Of a stretch of 64,000 nt of DNA, positions 25,867-38,400 are shown piece after piece. The notes beneath the pieces are model-generated. The model did no database searches. It was not told where the DNA came from and worked only from the letters and a program-made list of their open reading frames with translations. Both the position numbers and the translations under genes were made by a program. Position 1 is the first letter of the stretch; each line of letters opens with the position of its first letter. Source of the stretch: Limonium bicolor (Eukaryota > Streptophyta > Magnoliopsida > Caryophyllales > Plumbaginaceae); NCBI GenBank assembly GCA_023374045.1, contig CM041777.1:477253594-477317593 (forward strand), given 5' to 3'.

Positions 25867-27704
25867 TGTAACACCCTCAACTACAACATCATACTTAACA
25901 TCAAACTGCAGCGGAAAACACAACTCAACATTTATTAATTCCTTGGTGTTACACGCCATTAACCACCCACGTGGTTAACAAGGCTAATACATATACATTG
26001 TATCGGTCTGATGGACCAGATTCCCGAGCATCTATACAATACAATACCGTTCCATTTCCAAAAATCCATATACATTACATTCCAACTATACCGAGTATTT
26101 ATACACTAATGCCGATAACAGTTTCGGTCTTACTACACCTACAATTTATAAGCAGTTTAATTAACTACCCACGCACATATAACCACCCCGTCCTACTCTC
26201 GAACGGATCAAGCTCCATTGTAGCTGAAAAGGAAAAAGGGTGGCCCCCCAAGGGGCTCAGCACCTTTGCTGGTATGGTAATCGTGCAGCCCGCATACTAC
26301 CGGGCCACGCACAACTAATTGTCGTCTAAGCATGCGGTTGATTATATTTAAATCATGCATGTAACTAAAAACACATAACATACGTACATTTAACACACAT
26401 CCAAACAATAGGACTCAAACGAGTCAGTCAACACATCAACAATTGTTAGATCACATTATTGCGTTCTTTAATCCCTTGAGGGTTTCTACCTTTATGGAGC
26501 TAACCCTTCACTAGACGACATTTACCCGTTTAGTCGGGTTATACTTAAATTCCTCGTATTATAACGTAGGGGTTAATACCCGTGATCAACATACTCAACA
26601 CAACCACACACATCACATATAAACATACATACAATACAACGCGGGGAGAGTCACGTGGGACTCGTACCCAAGATGAGAGTTAGTCTTCTCATTTGAGCCT
26701 AGAGAACTTTCTATTCCCATGCTAAGCTCATTACACAATAAATTATTGTTCCTCTTAGAGAACGTATACTTACTTAAGATGTGTCGGATATAACATAGTT
26801 CCCAACACATCGTACATACTCACTTTACTTAGATGCGTCGGTCTTAATATAGGCCCGATCACACCATACATATATCCCCCTAGCCCCGAACAATAATCAA
26901 GGTAGGTAAGCTTTGGTTAAGCTTGCGGGTGATTGTAATCCAAGAAGGAAAAACAACCATAACATAACAGAGAGGGAGTTAGAGCAACTATAGACATCAA
27001 CTCCCAAACAACACGCGCGACCGGAAAGACCGGATTCCTCACCCCCTATAATACATATATATATAGTTAAGAGCTCCATCATGGAACCTATCACATCTAC
27101 ACACACCATAGGGTGTTACAACCGGGTCAAACACAAAAGGGAGGTAAATATACTTACACGCACAAACAACACACAACCAACTCACGCATAGCCGTGGTTA
27201 GAACGTTCCCATGGTTTGGGTCGTCAAATCCGAATACCGATCTCTTATGTGATCCTAGATTGGGTTAGCTAAGGTTTAACACTTTCGAGGTTAAACGGTA
27301 TCGGAATTAAACACGCCACATAATTGAATTACTATAAAGTCATTTCATGCTTATTCTTGCAAGGTGGCAAACACACAGAAAAACAAGTTGGCATACAAGC
27401 CGGTGTAATCCGGTAGAAAACAGGTTGCAAGAAAACCATACCTGTCACCAAGGTCCACTCTATTGTGTCCTCTTATGTACCTCGAATAATTCTCGAACAA
27501 CTGGTAACATTACAATGGCTTTCATTAACATCGGGGTAATATGATTATTTAACGTCTAATGCCCATAGTTAACTCTTTTAACTAGTTAAATAACTTCACA
27601 TTTTTAACTTGTTTTACTTCCACATTTTACTACAACTTTTCACCCACTTAATTATCTTTATAACTCACCTAACATGTCTTAAACAACCTTATAACATCAT
27701 TACA

Positions 27705-27890
27705 TACCAACCTTGCAGGGTAGGTCCCAAGGTCGGTCGGAACCAGAAACATTCCCGTCTGCAAAATTTTAGCCTGGCCGACCTTGCCAAGGTCGGTCCT
27801 AAGGTAGGTCGAAGTCAGAAAGCTTCCTGGAGGGTATTCTGGGCCCGACCTACCTTGCCAAGGTCGGTCCTAAGGTAGGTCGAAACCAGA
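27705..27890. repeat. Dyad array in LARD-2 3' LTR
   Basis: Three units of about 70 bp contain GACCTTGCCAAGGTCGGTCC, where CCTTG pairs with CAAGG, and TAAGGTAGGTCG. The array at 37297-37495 in the other LTR is the same. Confidence 0.8.
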
Positions 27891-29948
27891 AACTTGTTTT
27901 TAAGTGTTTATTTCCCTCCAAATTCACCCAAATCTTTTCCTAATCATTCCATAACCTTTCCACATGTTTCCTACATGTTTAAACATCTTAAAACATGCAC
28001 TAAACCTTCCTCAATCATCACCCAACTTGTTACTCAATTTCTTACAAAAATTCCTAGCACTTATAACATTTTTCCTTAGGTTTTCTAAGTGGTGGATCAT
28101 GCTTACAATACCACTAACCAAAATGTTGCCTCACAAACATTACAACTACTCCAAAAGCATTATTTCTCACGAACACCTCTTTTACACAACTCATTAAGAT
28201 TGTTCCACAAGTTCATACTTAATCCTTCACAAGGCATTTTACCTCTTCGTTACCAAATTTTGCACAAGTCTTAACACTTCACATAACATAACTTTGGTGT
28301 GTAATAAACACCCGTTTGATTCTCTAAATCCTTCATGACCATTCCTAGGTCATCCTAGGGTTCATTAACACATTAATTCATTTTCTTTCACCAATTTAAC
28401 ACTTAACACTTCCTAGTACAACCTAGGTCACAATGCCTCGCCAAAACACTTAAAACTCTTGTTTTCCCAACTAAATTTTGCCATAGCTTCCCTAACACCT
28501 TCTTATCCCCAAACACTTAGGTTTTCACCTTTAGACAACCAAGAACACTCAATCCCTTAATACACATCCTTACACACAAACACATGGTTTTTCATCCTTT
28601 AGCCAACAAAGACATTCATCTTCACAAGAAGTGTTCTTTACACACAACTAAACCTTTAAACTACACTACATCACAATATAGTCCATAAACTTAAATTTCT
28701 TGGCACTTAGGCCCTTAAATAACATGGCTCTTAGGCCCTTAAATTGCATTAATCTTAAACACTGAATTTCCCACATAATAATTGCCTTTAACCTGCAAAT
28801 ACACACAACATCACATATGCCATTAATAACCTCCTTGAGGATAGTTTTCTATCTCATTTACCATTGGCTCTTTAGGTTATTTATGAAGCAATTATAGCTC
28901 AATTTCCTAAGGCACAAAACTACATTAAGAGAGGTCATTTACCTCTTTGTTTTCCAAGCTTTCTCACTTGTTTTCACTTGTTCTTTCTTGATTGAAAATC
29001 GGCAAGGAGCTTTTATCACTTGTCAATCTTCTAACCAATACACACATAAGCGTAATGAGATTTAATATTCATACTTAAACTCATATATAAACCCTAAATT
29101 TACATAAGTGTTTTAAACACTAAAATGGAAGTTTACCTTGGAATTTGAAAGAGAACTTGATTAAGTAATAAGAGAGGACTCCTCCTAGTCCTTTGAAGAT
29201 TGAATCAAGCTAACTGAAGAGCAAGATAATGCACCATTAAGAGGTGAATTTTTGGCCATGAACCAAAATGAGAGGAAACTTAGATTTTTTTTTTATTTTC
29301 CTTACCTTGAAGCAGAGGAGAATGACAAGGCATGAAAAGATGAGCTCAAGCTCCTTCAATGGAGATTCTTCATGGCACCAAAATGAAGTTCTTGAAGATT
29401 TGAAAAGAGGGAAATGAAGAGCTTGCTCCAACTAACACAAATATGGTCTTAGATTTTGAGTTGGAGCATGGAGTTGGATTTGGCAAGCAAAACATGGTGG
29501 AGAAGTATACTTGCTGTAGCAAAACGTTTTTGAATAAGGGAGGAAGAAGATGGAGATGGTGGGAATCAAAATAAATGAAGAGAATGAGGTGAGAGGCAAG
29601 CTTTAGAATATTTTGACTTATAAAGGTAAATAGTAACTTTTACTTTATTTCTTTTTCTTTTCTTTAGTTGGCTGACTAGGTTGGTGACTCCCCACCTTAA
29701 AAACCGTTCCCCCTTCAATATATAAGATATATATGTCCTTTGTTGACCAATTAAAACAACTTATGTTGACTTATGACTTAAACTAGCACTATTTGAGCAC
29801 TATTCACAAATTAGTGCACATAATTGTGAAATGTTTGATTTCTTATTGATTTAGACTTCCTAATGTGATACTAAGTAGTACACATGTTGATTAAAGAGTA
29901 ATGATGGGCATTTAGCAACTCAAAACCCATTTCTAAGACAATTTTTCA

Positions 29949-29982
29949 AAAATGTGCTTTAAGACTCCTTAAAGCACATTTT
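29949..29982. repeat. 34-base hairpin in LARD-2 3' LTR
   Basis: Arms AAAATGTGCTTTAAG and their exact complement flank a 4-base loop (ACTC on the plus strand). The same palindrome occurs at 39540-39573 and 62094-62127, and degraded forms in the LTRs at 18634 and 24235. Confidence 0.85.
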
Positions 29983-30414
29983 GTGTTTTAACTTGTTTTC
30001 AAGCTTGGGTTTCTTTAGTAATTGATTTAACATGTTCATTAGCATGTTAATAAGGTCTAGGAATGACCTTTAGGTCTTATACAAGGTTACACCAAGTCTA
30101 GGGCAAGTATTTGCTTAAATTGACTTTATGGTGTTTTCTGTGTTTTCTTTGGTTTAAATTGTCTACCAATGTTTCTTAAGGACTTAATTAGTCTTATCAA
30201 ATCATAATTGCATTATATCAAGTCTTGGTAGGCTCTTTGGGTCCTAACCAAGTTCATTCCAAGCTTAGAGCATGTTTTTGCTCAAACTGTCTTTATGGTA
30301 CTTTACTGTGTTTACTATGGTTTAAATTGTTCACTAATGTTTCTACGGCACTTTTTAGCCTTTATATACCATATTCTAATATTTAAAAAACATATCAAGG
30401 TTTGGGGTATTTCA

Positions 30415-30451
30415 ATCTACCCCCCTTAAAAGAACTTCGTCCTCGAAGTTC
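30415..30451 (-). other. LARD-2 polypurine tract with hairpin
   Basis: On the minus strand: GAACTTCG, loop AGGA, CGAAGTTC (30451 to 30432), then TTTT and AAGGGGGGTAGAT (30427 to 30415), then the LTR start TGAAATACCCC. As I recall them, Tekay/Del chromovirus elements end their internal region with a similar GAGGACGAA..TTTAAGGGGGG string. Confidence 0.85.
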
Positions 30452-30529
30452 ACACTTCCCTCGCATCATTTGGAATAGAACACGGGGATTACTTGCAAAA
30501 TAAAACTTCCATAACCAAACATACTTTAC

Positions 30530-30720
30530 ATCACAACCTCGGGCTTAACGGTCCTGGTAGCATATCCACATCCACACATAACATAACATACTTACATAAT
30601 AACCTCGGACTCGACGGTCCGGGTATCTTAACAACATTTGTACTTACATAACAACCCTTAGACTCTCAGGTCTGGGTAACATAACAACATTTAGACTCAT
30701 AGGTCAGGGAATATTTATTA
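30530..30720. repeat. ~60-bp tandem array in LARD-2 interior
   Basis: Four diverged units of the type CTCGGACTCGACGGTCCGGG followed by TATC and a CATAACATA-rich spacer (30538, 30602, 30655, 30688). GGAC and GTCC flank TCGACG in the best unit. Not coding. Confidence 0.6.
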
Positions 30721-31800
30721 CGCATACCACTCACATGTCATAACATGTATAACAATCAAAATACCTTTTCTATCTCTTCATGGGCTCGGTCCTAAGACTA
30801 CAGGACATTTCCGTCCTCGAGTCCCATGTCGAGTACATATACACTGTAATCCCGCAGAACCCGTCGCGATGGACACGTTCTGGTCCCCGTTCCCTTGGGA
30901 GGTCAAACAATCACTTAACTTTTAACATATACTTCTCATGTCACCGGTCCGAAGACAAAGGCTCATACGTCCTCAGCTCGTGATCAAGTACTATTAAAAT
31001 ATTCTTTACGAGGTTAAGTATAAGAATCCTTTATTCAAAATAGCAATCAAAAGTTTGGAAATACCAATTGAAAATCCTTTTTGAAAACGCAATACAACTC
31101 CAAGTCCAATTTATGCTCTTTGCATCTTTCCTTAGCGCGGTTATTTGTGACCACTTATAGGGAGCTTCAAGAGTCATCCAACCCTGATGTGATCAGCATC
31201 AGTGTTGAACTATCCTTCCACCCCAATTTGTGTTCGGCTTCCCTAGATCACATGCAAATCAATTTCCACCTCCCATCATTTTCAAGCATCAAATAATACA
31301 CTCATTTCCAATTTCTATATTTTTAGTCATTCTAGTCATAATCATTACATCTCCAAGGGATAGAACTCCGTCTATCAGTTATCTCCATTTCACCTTTAAT
31401 CAAGTTACCTAGGGAATTTAATTCTCACTAGGTTCTATGTCGATTTCTTACCTCTTCATAAATCACAATACTGTATTTTATAATATATATATATATATTA
31501 TCAAAATACGATACACGGTTTTACATTTAGTATTATGTGAACACTTACTGTCGGGGTCTTAGTTCCCCGGGAGTTTCTTTACTCCCTTACACTTGTACTC
31601 TCACACAACAGTTAACAAAGTAGACACACTTATCACAATGGTATTCGCATCTTCTGTGCACAATTACCACAATTAAACCATGAATGAATGCGTATGTTCA
31701 TATTACATACGCACCAATCATCAAAACAAATTATTTTGCGCTATACACAACATAGTTCACATACACTTGTACGGTAAAACACACTAAGCAGTTTTGCGCT

Positions 31801-31835
31801 CTACCCCCCTTAAAAGGGATTACGCCCACGTAATC
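31801..31835 (-). other. LARD-2 second hairpin plus polypurine tract
   Basis: Minus strand: GATTACG, loop TGGG, CGTAATC (31835 to 31818), then CCTTTT and AAGGGGGGTAG (31811 to 31801). It lies about 1.4 kb upstream (element sense) of the 3' tract and has the same layout. Confidence 0.65.
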
Positions 31836-34800
31836 AATCAATGAACATTGGTTTAAAATGTTCTGCCGCCATGAAGTGTTTTAACTTCCATGCGGTCTGT
31901 TATACAATGCGTTCTGGTTACAGGATCTTAACCATATTGGCGGTTTAGTCTATAAACCAAGAATTCTCATTGGAGTTTGTTTAACTCATATTCGGTTTTG
32001 GTTCTGGCCTGTGAGGCTTCTAGGTTAATAATTAGCTATTTACTCATATTCACTATGCATATTCAACATTTGAATCACGGGTCCACTGGCTTCTGCTGTG
32101 CGACTCTGATAACTTTAGAGCTTAGTTTGCCCCATTCGTTATTGTTATTGTATTGTACAACTCCGATTTATCACCTTTATCTTGGTAATAACGGTTTCTC
32201 AACCGATGCGTGGTATTTCTTACCGTGAGCAAATTCGGTGAGTTACAAACTTTCTATCCACTTCCATGATAATTTACTGTGTATACTGCTATGTATTTCA
32301 CAATGATTGACTTGCTTCTACCAACTCACTATCGGTTGAGGTTGAGCTTCTACCTAATGTGTAGTGCTCTCTCGGTTATTTCCCACACTTGAGGTATATT
32401 CCATACCGATATTTGGTATTTAGTGCTACTGTAGTCACTTATTGCTAATCATGCTTCCACACTTGGTCCCGTACAAGTATCCTTTCATTTGTACGACCTT
32501 GCATTTCCTATGCCTCGGTCCTTATAGCGTTATAAGCCTCTTTCTACTTCCACCACAATTAACATCTTCCCAAATTCCTAACTATCTCACTCGATCATTA
32601 CTGCGCAAGTGCAATACCAAAACACTCAGTCATACAGAGTGCAGAGGCGTAAACTCTTGGCAGTAAATCTCTTATGTGATTGTACTAGGAATGGACATTG
32701 TTTCCTTGTTGCCCGGTCTGTCTACCATCTTTACTCATCAACTCCATATTATTGTGTGATTTATCTACATGTATTGGTCGCTTGCTGCGCACCATATTCT
32801 TACTTCTTGCACAACACTAACTTACATGGCATCCACTGTCATATTACCTTCCGCACATGTACTTTCATCATTTGTAGTATGGTTCGTCGTTTATTTGGAT
32901 GATTACCGACTACACTATTTTTTGAGTCTTTATGCCCCTTGAGCGTTGCTCACTCGGTGCTTCTCATTATACACACATGCTACTAAACTAACTGTCCTCC
33001 CGCAATAACAACATGGTCAATCCTTAACATATTTCTTGAACTTGGTTCACATAACTACCGCTCCTGCGGTCTCACAATATCGAGAGGTATCCCCACTCTT
33101 TAAGCAGTGGTTCGTTCTCCGCTCTATTCACTGGTACAACATAAACTTTCATAATCAATTAAATTTACATAACACCTTTGTTTGTGGCTTATAAGCCTTA
33201 CTGCCTCGAGCTCTGCTCATTGTAGGCTGTTCACACACATTTACTTTTCTGTACAACATTACATGGTTTGGAGGTTGTATTGGGCTCCATGACAAGGTCG
33301 TTGCATCACGCTTCCTTTCATGGGATGCCCCTTAGAAATGTCAGTCTGCCTCCTGACGACTTATGTTTTACTGAGTGTAAGTTTCAACCCTTGCGTTTCC
33401 GTCACATTATTTCGTTCAACATTTGTTGATCCAAACACCCTTCAAGGATTGCTCCTGGGTGCTGCTAAGTTATGCCATCATATCTGGCTTGCACTTATTG
33501 GTATGTTTAGTTAACTACGCCGTTTTGTGTTCTTAGCTGGGTTTACTATCCTCTTCTGTGAAGATCGATATTCCCCGGTAGTCTAGGTGATCATTCCGGG
33601 AGTTTCATCCCGTTTGTTGCACATTAATGTGTCCACATTAGGCATCTGCCCTACCATGTATAGGCTGGGTATTCGTTCCAGCTATCATGTTTTATCCCTC
33701 ATGACACTTGAGACATATGCTATGTCTTTACTTACTTGTCAGTGCACTTCGTATTTCCTGACTCTTAAACATTTCCTTGAAATGAACTCACTAATTCCCT
33801 TAGTCTCGTTGGCTTAACTGGGTTCTTTCACTTCAATCATTCGGTGGTAATCCGTTGCTCTTGTTTGGTTTTTACTGCTGACCGTAGTATGGAGTCGACT
33901 ACTTCCCGTGTTCCCGACTCTACTCATATACATATGTGGGGTACCCTACTGATACATTGCTACTTACCCGACTAACCCGTAAGTAGGTCTGTCAGGCCCA
34001 CAAGCTCCTATCAGAGTGCGGTCGTCCCACATTTCATTTTTGTAAACTCGTAGTGTCTGTCACACGCCTAGGTGAGCTATTCTATTGTCAACTCCCTTAT
34101 ATCATCCTGTGATAATATGCATTCCGTGCTTCCCGAACTTAATCAAGGGAATTCCAACTACTGTGCTCTTAGGCATGCCCTACTTCCTTATTGTATTTAA
34201 CATAGGTTCGGTCTTCTCCTTCGGGTTAATACCCTCGGGTTATCTGATTTTCGTCCGGTTATTCAAAGTGAACTGGGTGTAACTTACCTACCATGTGGCG
34301 CAGAGGCCGGTGTAGGTCCTCTGATTTGGTTTAAAAGAAGGTTTGAAATAAATATGGGTTTGAAAGAAAATTTAGTTTTGAAAGAGAGTTTGAAATAAAT
34401 CTGTGTTTGAAAAAAGATCCTCGTGGTTTCACAGCGTCTTCTTGTCTTAACCGAGTCCAGCTTCTTGCTGACTGGTGTATTCCCAATTACAAAGGTTAGG
34501 CTGTTAAGCCCTTCCACGGTTGCGATTATCTCACTCGACTTCATGGTACTTACTAAGTACTTCGTAGTTGTTAAAAATTTTCCCCGAACAGCCCTGTTAT
34601 AGCAGCACTTGCCATGGCAAGTGCGCCATGTTAACTGACTTATCGGCTGAACACTTACCGGTTGCGGTATTGATTTTATCTGCACCATATTCAGTGGCCT
34701 TGTTGGCTCTTACTTTGATGCTCTAATTTGATAATCAATCTTCTGCACAACTCCTCATTGGTCTTCACATGGTAATCATTAACTAGGGTGTTTCCTATTC

Positions 34801-35440
34801 TTGGAGTCCCCTTTTACTTAGTATTGTATCTTCGTCGTAGCCCGTTCCACGCATCTGTCGTGGTTACTGAGACTTGTCTCTTGTTTGGGTACTACACTGT
34901 AGTTCCTTAGTCGGTTGGTATACCGTTGGCGACAGTATTTAATAATCGTGGTCCCATAGACATGTGTCTCGGGTTCCATTACTTCGCTTCTTGCCTGTTG
35001 CACGGTTGGTGCGTTGCAAGCTGGTTGTTCTCGACTGCTCGGCATGTCAACCCAGGTTGCCGGAAATTCCATTCTTCTGTGCGTAGGATTCTTCATTCTT
35101 CGCTCTTAAATGCAGTTAACATTGTTCAGATGGAAACCGTCTCCGGGATTCCCACTTTTCGGGATCTACCGTATGACAGGTTCTCCGTACTTACAGAGGT
35201 ACTTAATAACAGCCAGATTGGGTTTTCCCGAGTATGAGAGGACTTCCATCTCTCTGGTGTTCTTTCCTGAGTTATAAAACAGGGTTTGTGGAGGGCGGGA
35301 AGGATACTGTCGGTATCCAGTACACACTGGTAATTCCTAAGTAGCGTATCTCTCACGCTATCACTCAACCCTTAACCCAAAGTCTCATATCCTAACTTGG
35401 TACTTCCTAAGCTCGGTAATTCCAGTCATCAGAGCGATAC

Positions 35441-35456
35441 TTCACTCTTATACCAA
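35441..35456 (-). other. LARD-2 primer-binding site (tRNA-iMet, degenerate)
   Basis: Minus strand TGGTATAAGAGTG, four bases inside the 5' LTR end, matches 10 of the first 12 positions of TGGTATCAGAGC. It fixes the minus orientation. Confidence 0.75.
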
Positions 35457-35460
35457 TTTT

Positions 35461-38400
35461 TGTAACACCCCCAACTACAACATCATACTTAACATCAAAC
35501 TGCAGCGGAAAACACAACTCAACATTTATTAATTCCTTGGTGTTACACGCCGTTAACCACCCACGTGGTTAACAAGGCTAATACATATACATCGTATCGG
35601 TCTGATGGACCAGATTCCCGAGCATCTATACAATACAATACCGTTCCATTTCCAAAAATCCATATACATTACATTCCAACTATACCGAGTATTTATACAC
35701 TAATGCCGATAACAGTTTCGGTCTTACTACACCTACAATTTATAAGCAGTTTAATTAACTACCCATGCACATACAACCACCCCATCCTACTCTCGAACGG
35801 CTCAAGCTCCATTGTACCTGAAAAGGAAAAAGGGTGGCCCCCCAAGGGGCTCAGCACCTTTGCTGGTATGGTAATCATGCAGCCCGCATACTACCGGGCC
35901 ACGCACAACTAATTGTCGTCTAAGCATGCGGTTGATTATATTTAAATCATGCATGTAACTAAAAACACATAACATACGTACATTTAACACACATCCAAAC
36001 AATAGGACTCAAACGAGTCAGTCAACACATCAACACTTGTTAGATCACATTATTGCGTTCTTTAATCCCTTGAGGGTTTCTACCTTTATGGAGCTAACCC
36101 TTCACTAGACGACATTTACCCGTTTAGTCGGGTTATACTTAAATTCCTCATATTATAACGTAGGGTTAATACCCGTGATCAACATACTCAACACAACCAC
36201 ACACATCACATATAAACATACATACAATACAACGCGGGGAGAGTCACGTGGGACTCGTACCCAAGATGAGAGTTAGTCTTCTCATTTGAGCCTAGAGAAC
36301 TTTCTATTCCCATGCTAAGCTCATTACACAATAAATTATTGTTCCTCTTAGAGAACGTATACTTACTTAAGATGTGTCGGATATAACATAGTTCCGAACA
36401 CACCGTACATACTCACTTTACTTAGATGTGTCGGTCTTAATATAGGCCCGATCACACCATACATATATCCCCCTAGCCCTGAACAATAATCAAGGTAGGT
36501 AAGCTTTGGTTAAGCTTGCGGGTGATTGTAATCCAAGAAGGAAAAACAACCATAACATAACAGAGAGGGAGTTAGAGCAACTGTAGACATCAACTCCCAA
36601 ACAACACGCGCGACCGGAACGACTGGATTCCTCACCCCCCACACACCATAGGGTGTTACAATCGGGTTAAACACACAAGGGAGGTAAATATACTTACACG
36701 CACAAACAACGCACAACCAACTCACGCATAGCCGTGGTTAGAACGTTCCCATGGTTTGGGTCGTTAAATCCGAATACCGATCTCTTATGCGATCCTAGAT
36801 TGGGTTAGCTAAGGTTTAACACTTTCGAGGTTAAACGGTATCGGAATTAAACACGCCACATGAATGAATTACTATAAACTCATTTCATGCTTATTCTTGC
36901 AAGGTGGCAAACACACAGAAAAACAAGTTGGCATACAAGCCGGTGTAATCCGGTAGAACACAGGTTGCAAGAAAACCATACCTTTCACCAAGGTCCACTC
37001 TATTGTGTCCTCTTATGTTCCTCGAATAATTCTCGAACAACTGGTAACATTACAATGGCTTTCATTAACATCGGGGTAATATGATTATTTAACGTCTAAT
37101 GCCCATAGTTAACCCCTTTAACTAGTTAAATAACTTCACATTTTTAACTTGTTTTACTTCCACATTTTACTACAACTTTTCACCCACTTAATTGTCTTTA
37201 TAACTCACCTAACATGTCTTAAACAACCTTATAACATCATTACATACCAATCCCCATCATTAGAAGCCTTAAAAAAAATTTTTATATATAAGTGGCCGAC
37301 TGACCTTGCAGGGTAGGTCCCAAGGTCGGTCGGAACCAGAAACATTCCCGTCTGCAAAATTTTAGCCCGACCGACCTTGCCAAGGTCGGTCCTAAGGTAT
37401 GTCGAAGTCAAAAAGCTTCCTGGAGGGTATTCTGGGCCCGACCTACCTTACCAAGGTCGGTCCTAAGGTAGGTCGAAATCAGAAGCTTGTTTTTAAGTGT
37501 TTAATTCACTCCAAATTCACCCCAATCTTTTCCTAATCATTCCATAACCTTTCACATGTTTCCTACATGTTTAAACACCTTAAAACATGCACTAAACCTT
37601 CCTCAATCATCACCAAACTTGTTACTCAATTTCTTACAAAAATTCCTAGCACTTATAACATTTTTCCTTAGGATTTCTAAGTGGTGGATCATGCTTACAA
37701 TACCACTAACCAAAATGTTGCCTCACAAACATTACAACTACTCCAAAAGCATTATTTCTCACAAACAACTCTTTTACACAACTCATTAAGATTGTTCCAC
37801 AAGTTCATACTTAGTCCTTCACAAGGCATTTTACCTCTTCGTTACCAAATTTTGCACAAGTCTTAACACTTCACATAACATAACTTTGGTGTGTAATAAA
37901 CACCCGTTTGATTCTCTAAATCCTTCAAGACCATTCCTAGGTCATCCTAGGGTTCATGAACACATTAATTCATTTTCTTTCACCAATTTAACACTTAACA
38001 CTTCCTAGTACAACCTAGGTCACAATGCCTCGCCAAAACACTTAAAACTCTTGTTTTCCCAACTAAATTTTGCCATAGCTTCCCTAACACCTTCTTATCC
38101 CCAAACACTTAGGTTTTCACCTTTAGACAACCAAGAACACTCAATCCCTTAATACACATCCTTACACACAAACACATGGTTTTTCATCCTTTAGCCAACA
38201 AAGACATTCATCTTCACAAGAAGTGTTCTTTACACACAACTAAACCTTTAAACTATATTACATCACAATATAGTGCATAAACTTAAATTTCTTGGCACTT
38301 AGGCCCTTAAATAACATGGCTCTTAGGCCCTTAAATTGCATTAATCTTAAACACTGAATTTCCCACATAATAATTGCCTTTAACCTACAAATACACACAA

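Larger units (their letters stand above)
25867..30414 (-). repeat. LARD-2 3' LTR
   Basis: Plus-strand reading TGTAACACCC...GGGGTATTTCA. It carries a dyad array at 27705-27890 and a 34-base perfect palindrome at 29949-29982. It differs from the partner LTR by about 56 extra bases near 27048-27103 and by lacking about 50 bases present at 37250-37300. Confidence 0.9.
30452..35440 (-). mobile_element. LARD-2 internal region, non-coding
   Basis: About 5 kb without any readable gag, protease, RT, RNase H or integrase motif on either strand. The longest minus-strand frame (34284-34688, 134 residues) is unrecognised; its C-terminal FK-rich part comes from a short repeat in the DNA. A second hairpin-purine module lies at 31801-31835, an (AT)n run near 31481-31497, and a block at 32555-32665 matches the LARD-1 LTR. 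Otherwise nothing is seen in it. Confidence 0.8.

Noticed and set aside
25971..26318. 115-residue frame, conserved at 35565-35912
   Set aside because: The match is explained by the two LTRs being duplicates of one another; the related LTR at 8213 does not keep the frame.
34284..34688. 134-residue minus-strand frame in LARD-2, placed where gag might be
   Set aside because: No capsid or zinc-knuckle motif; its C-terminal third is a translated short DNA repeat.
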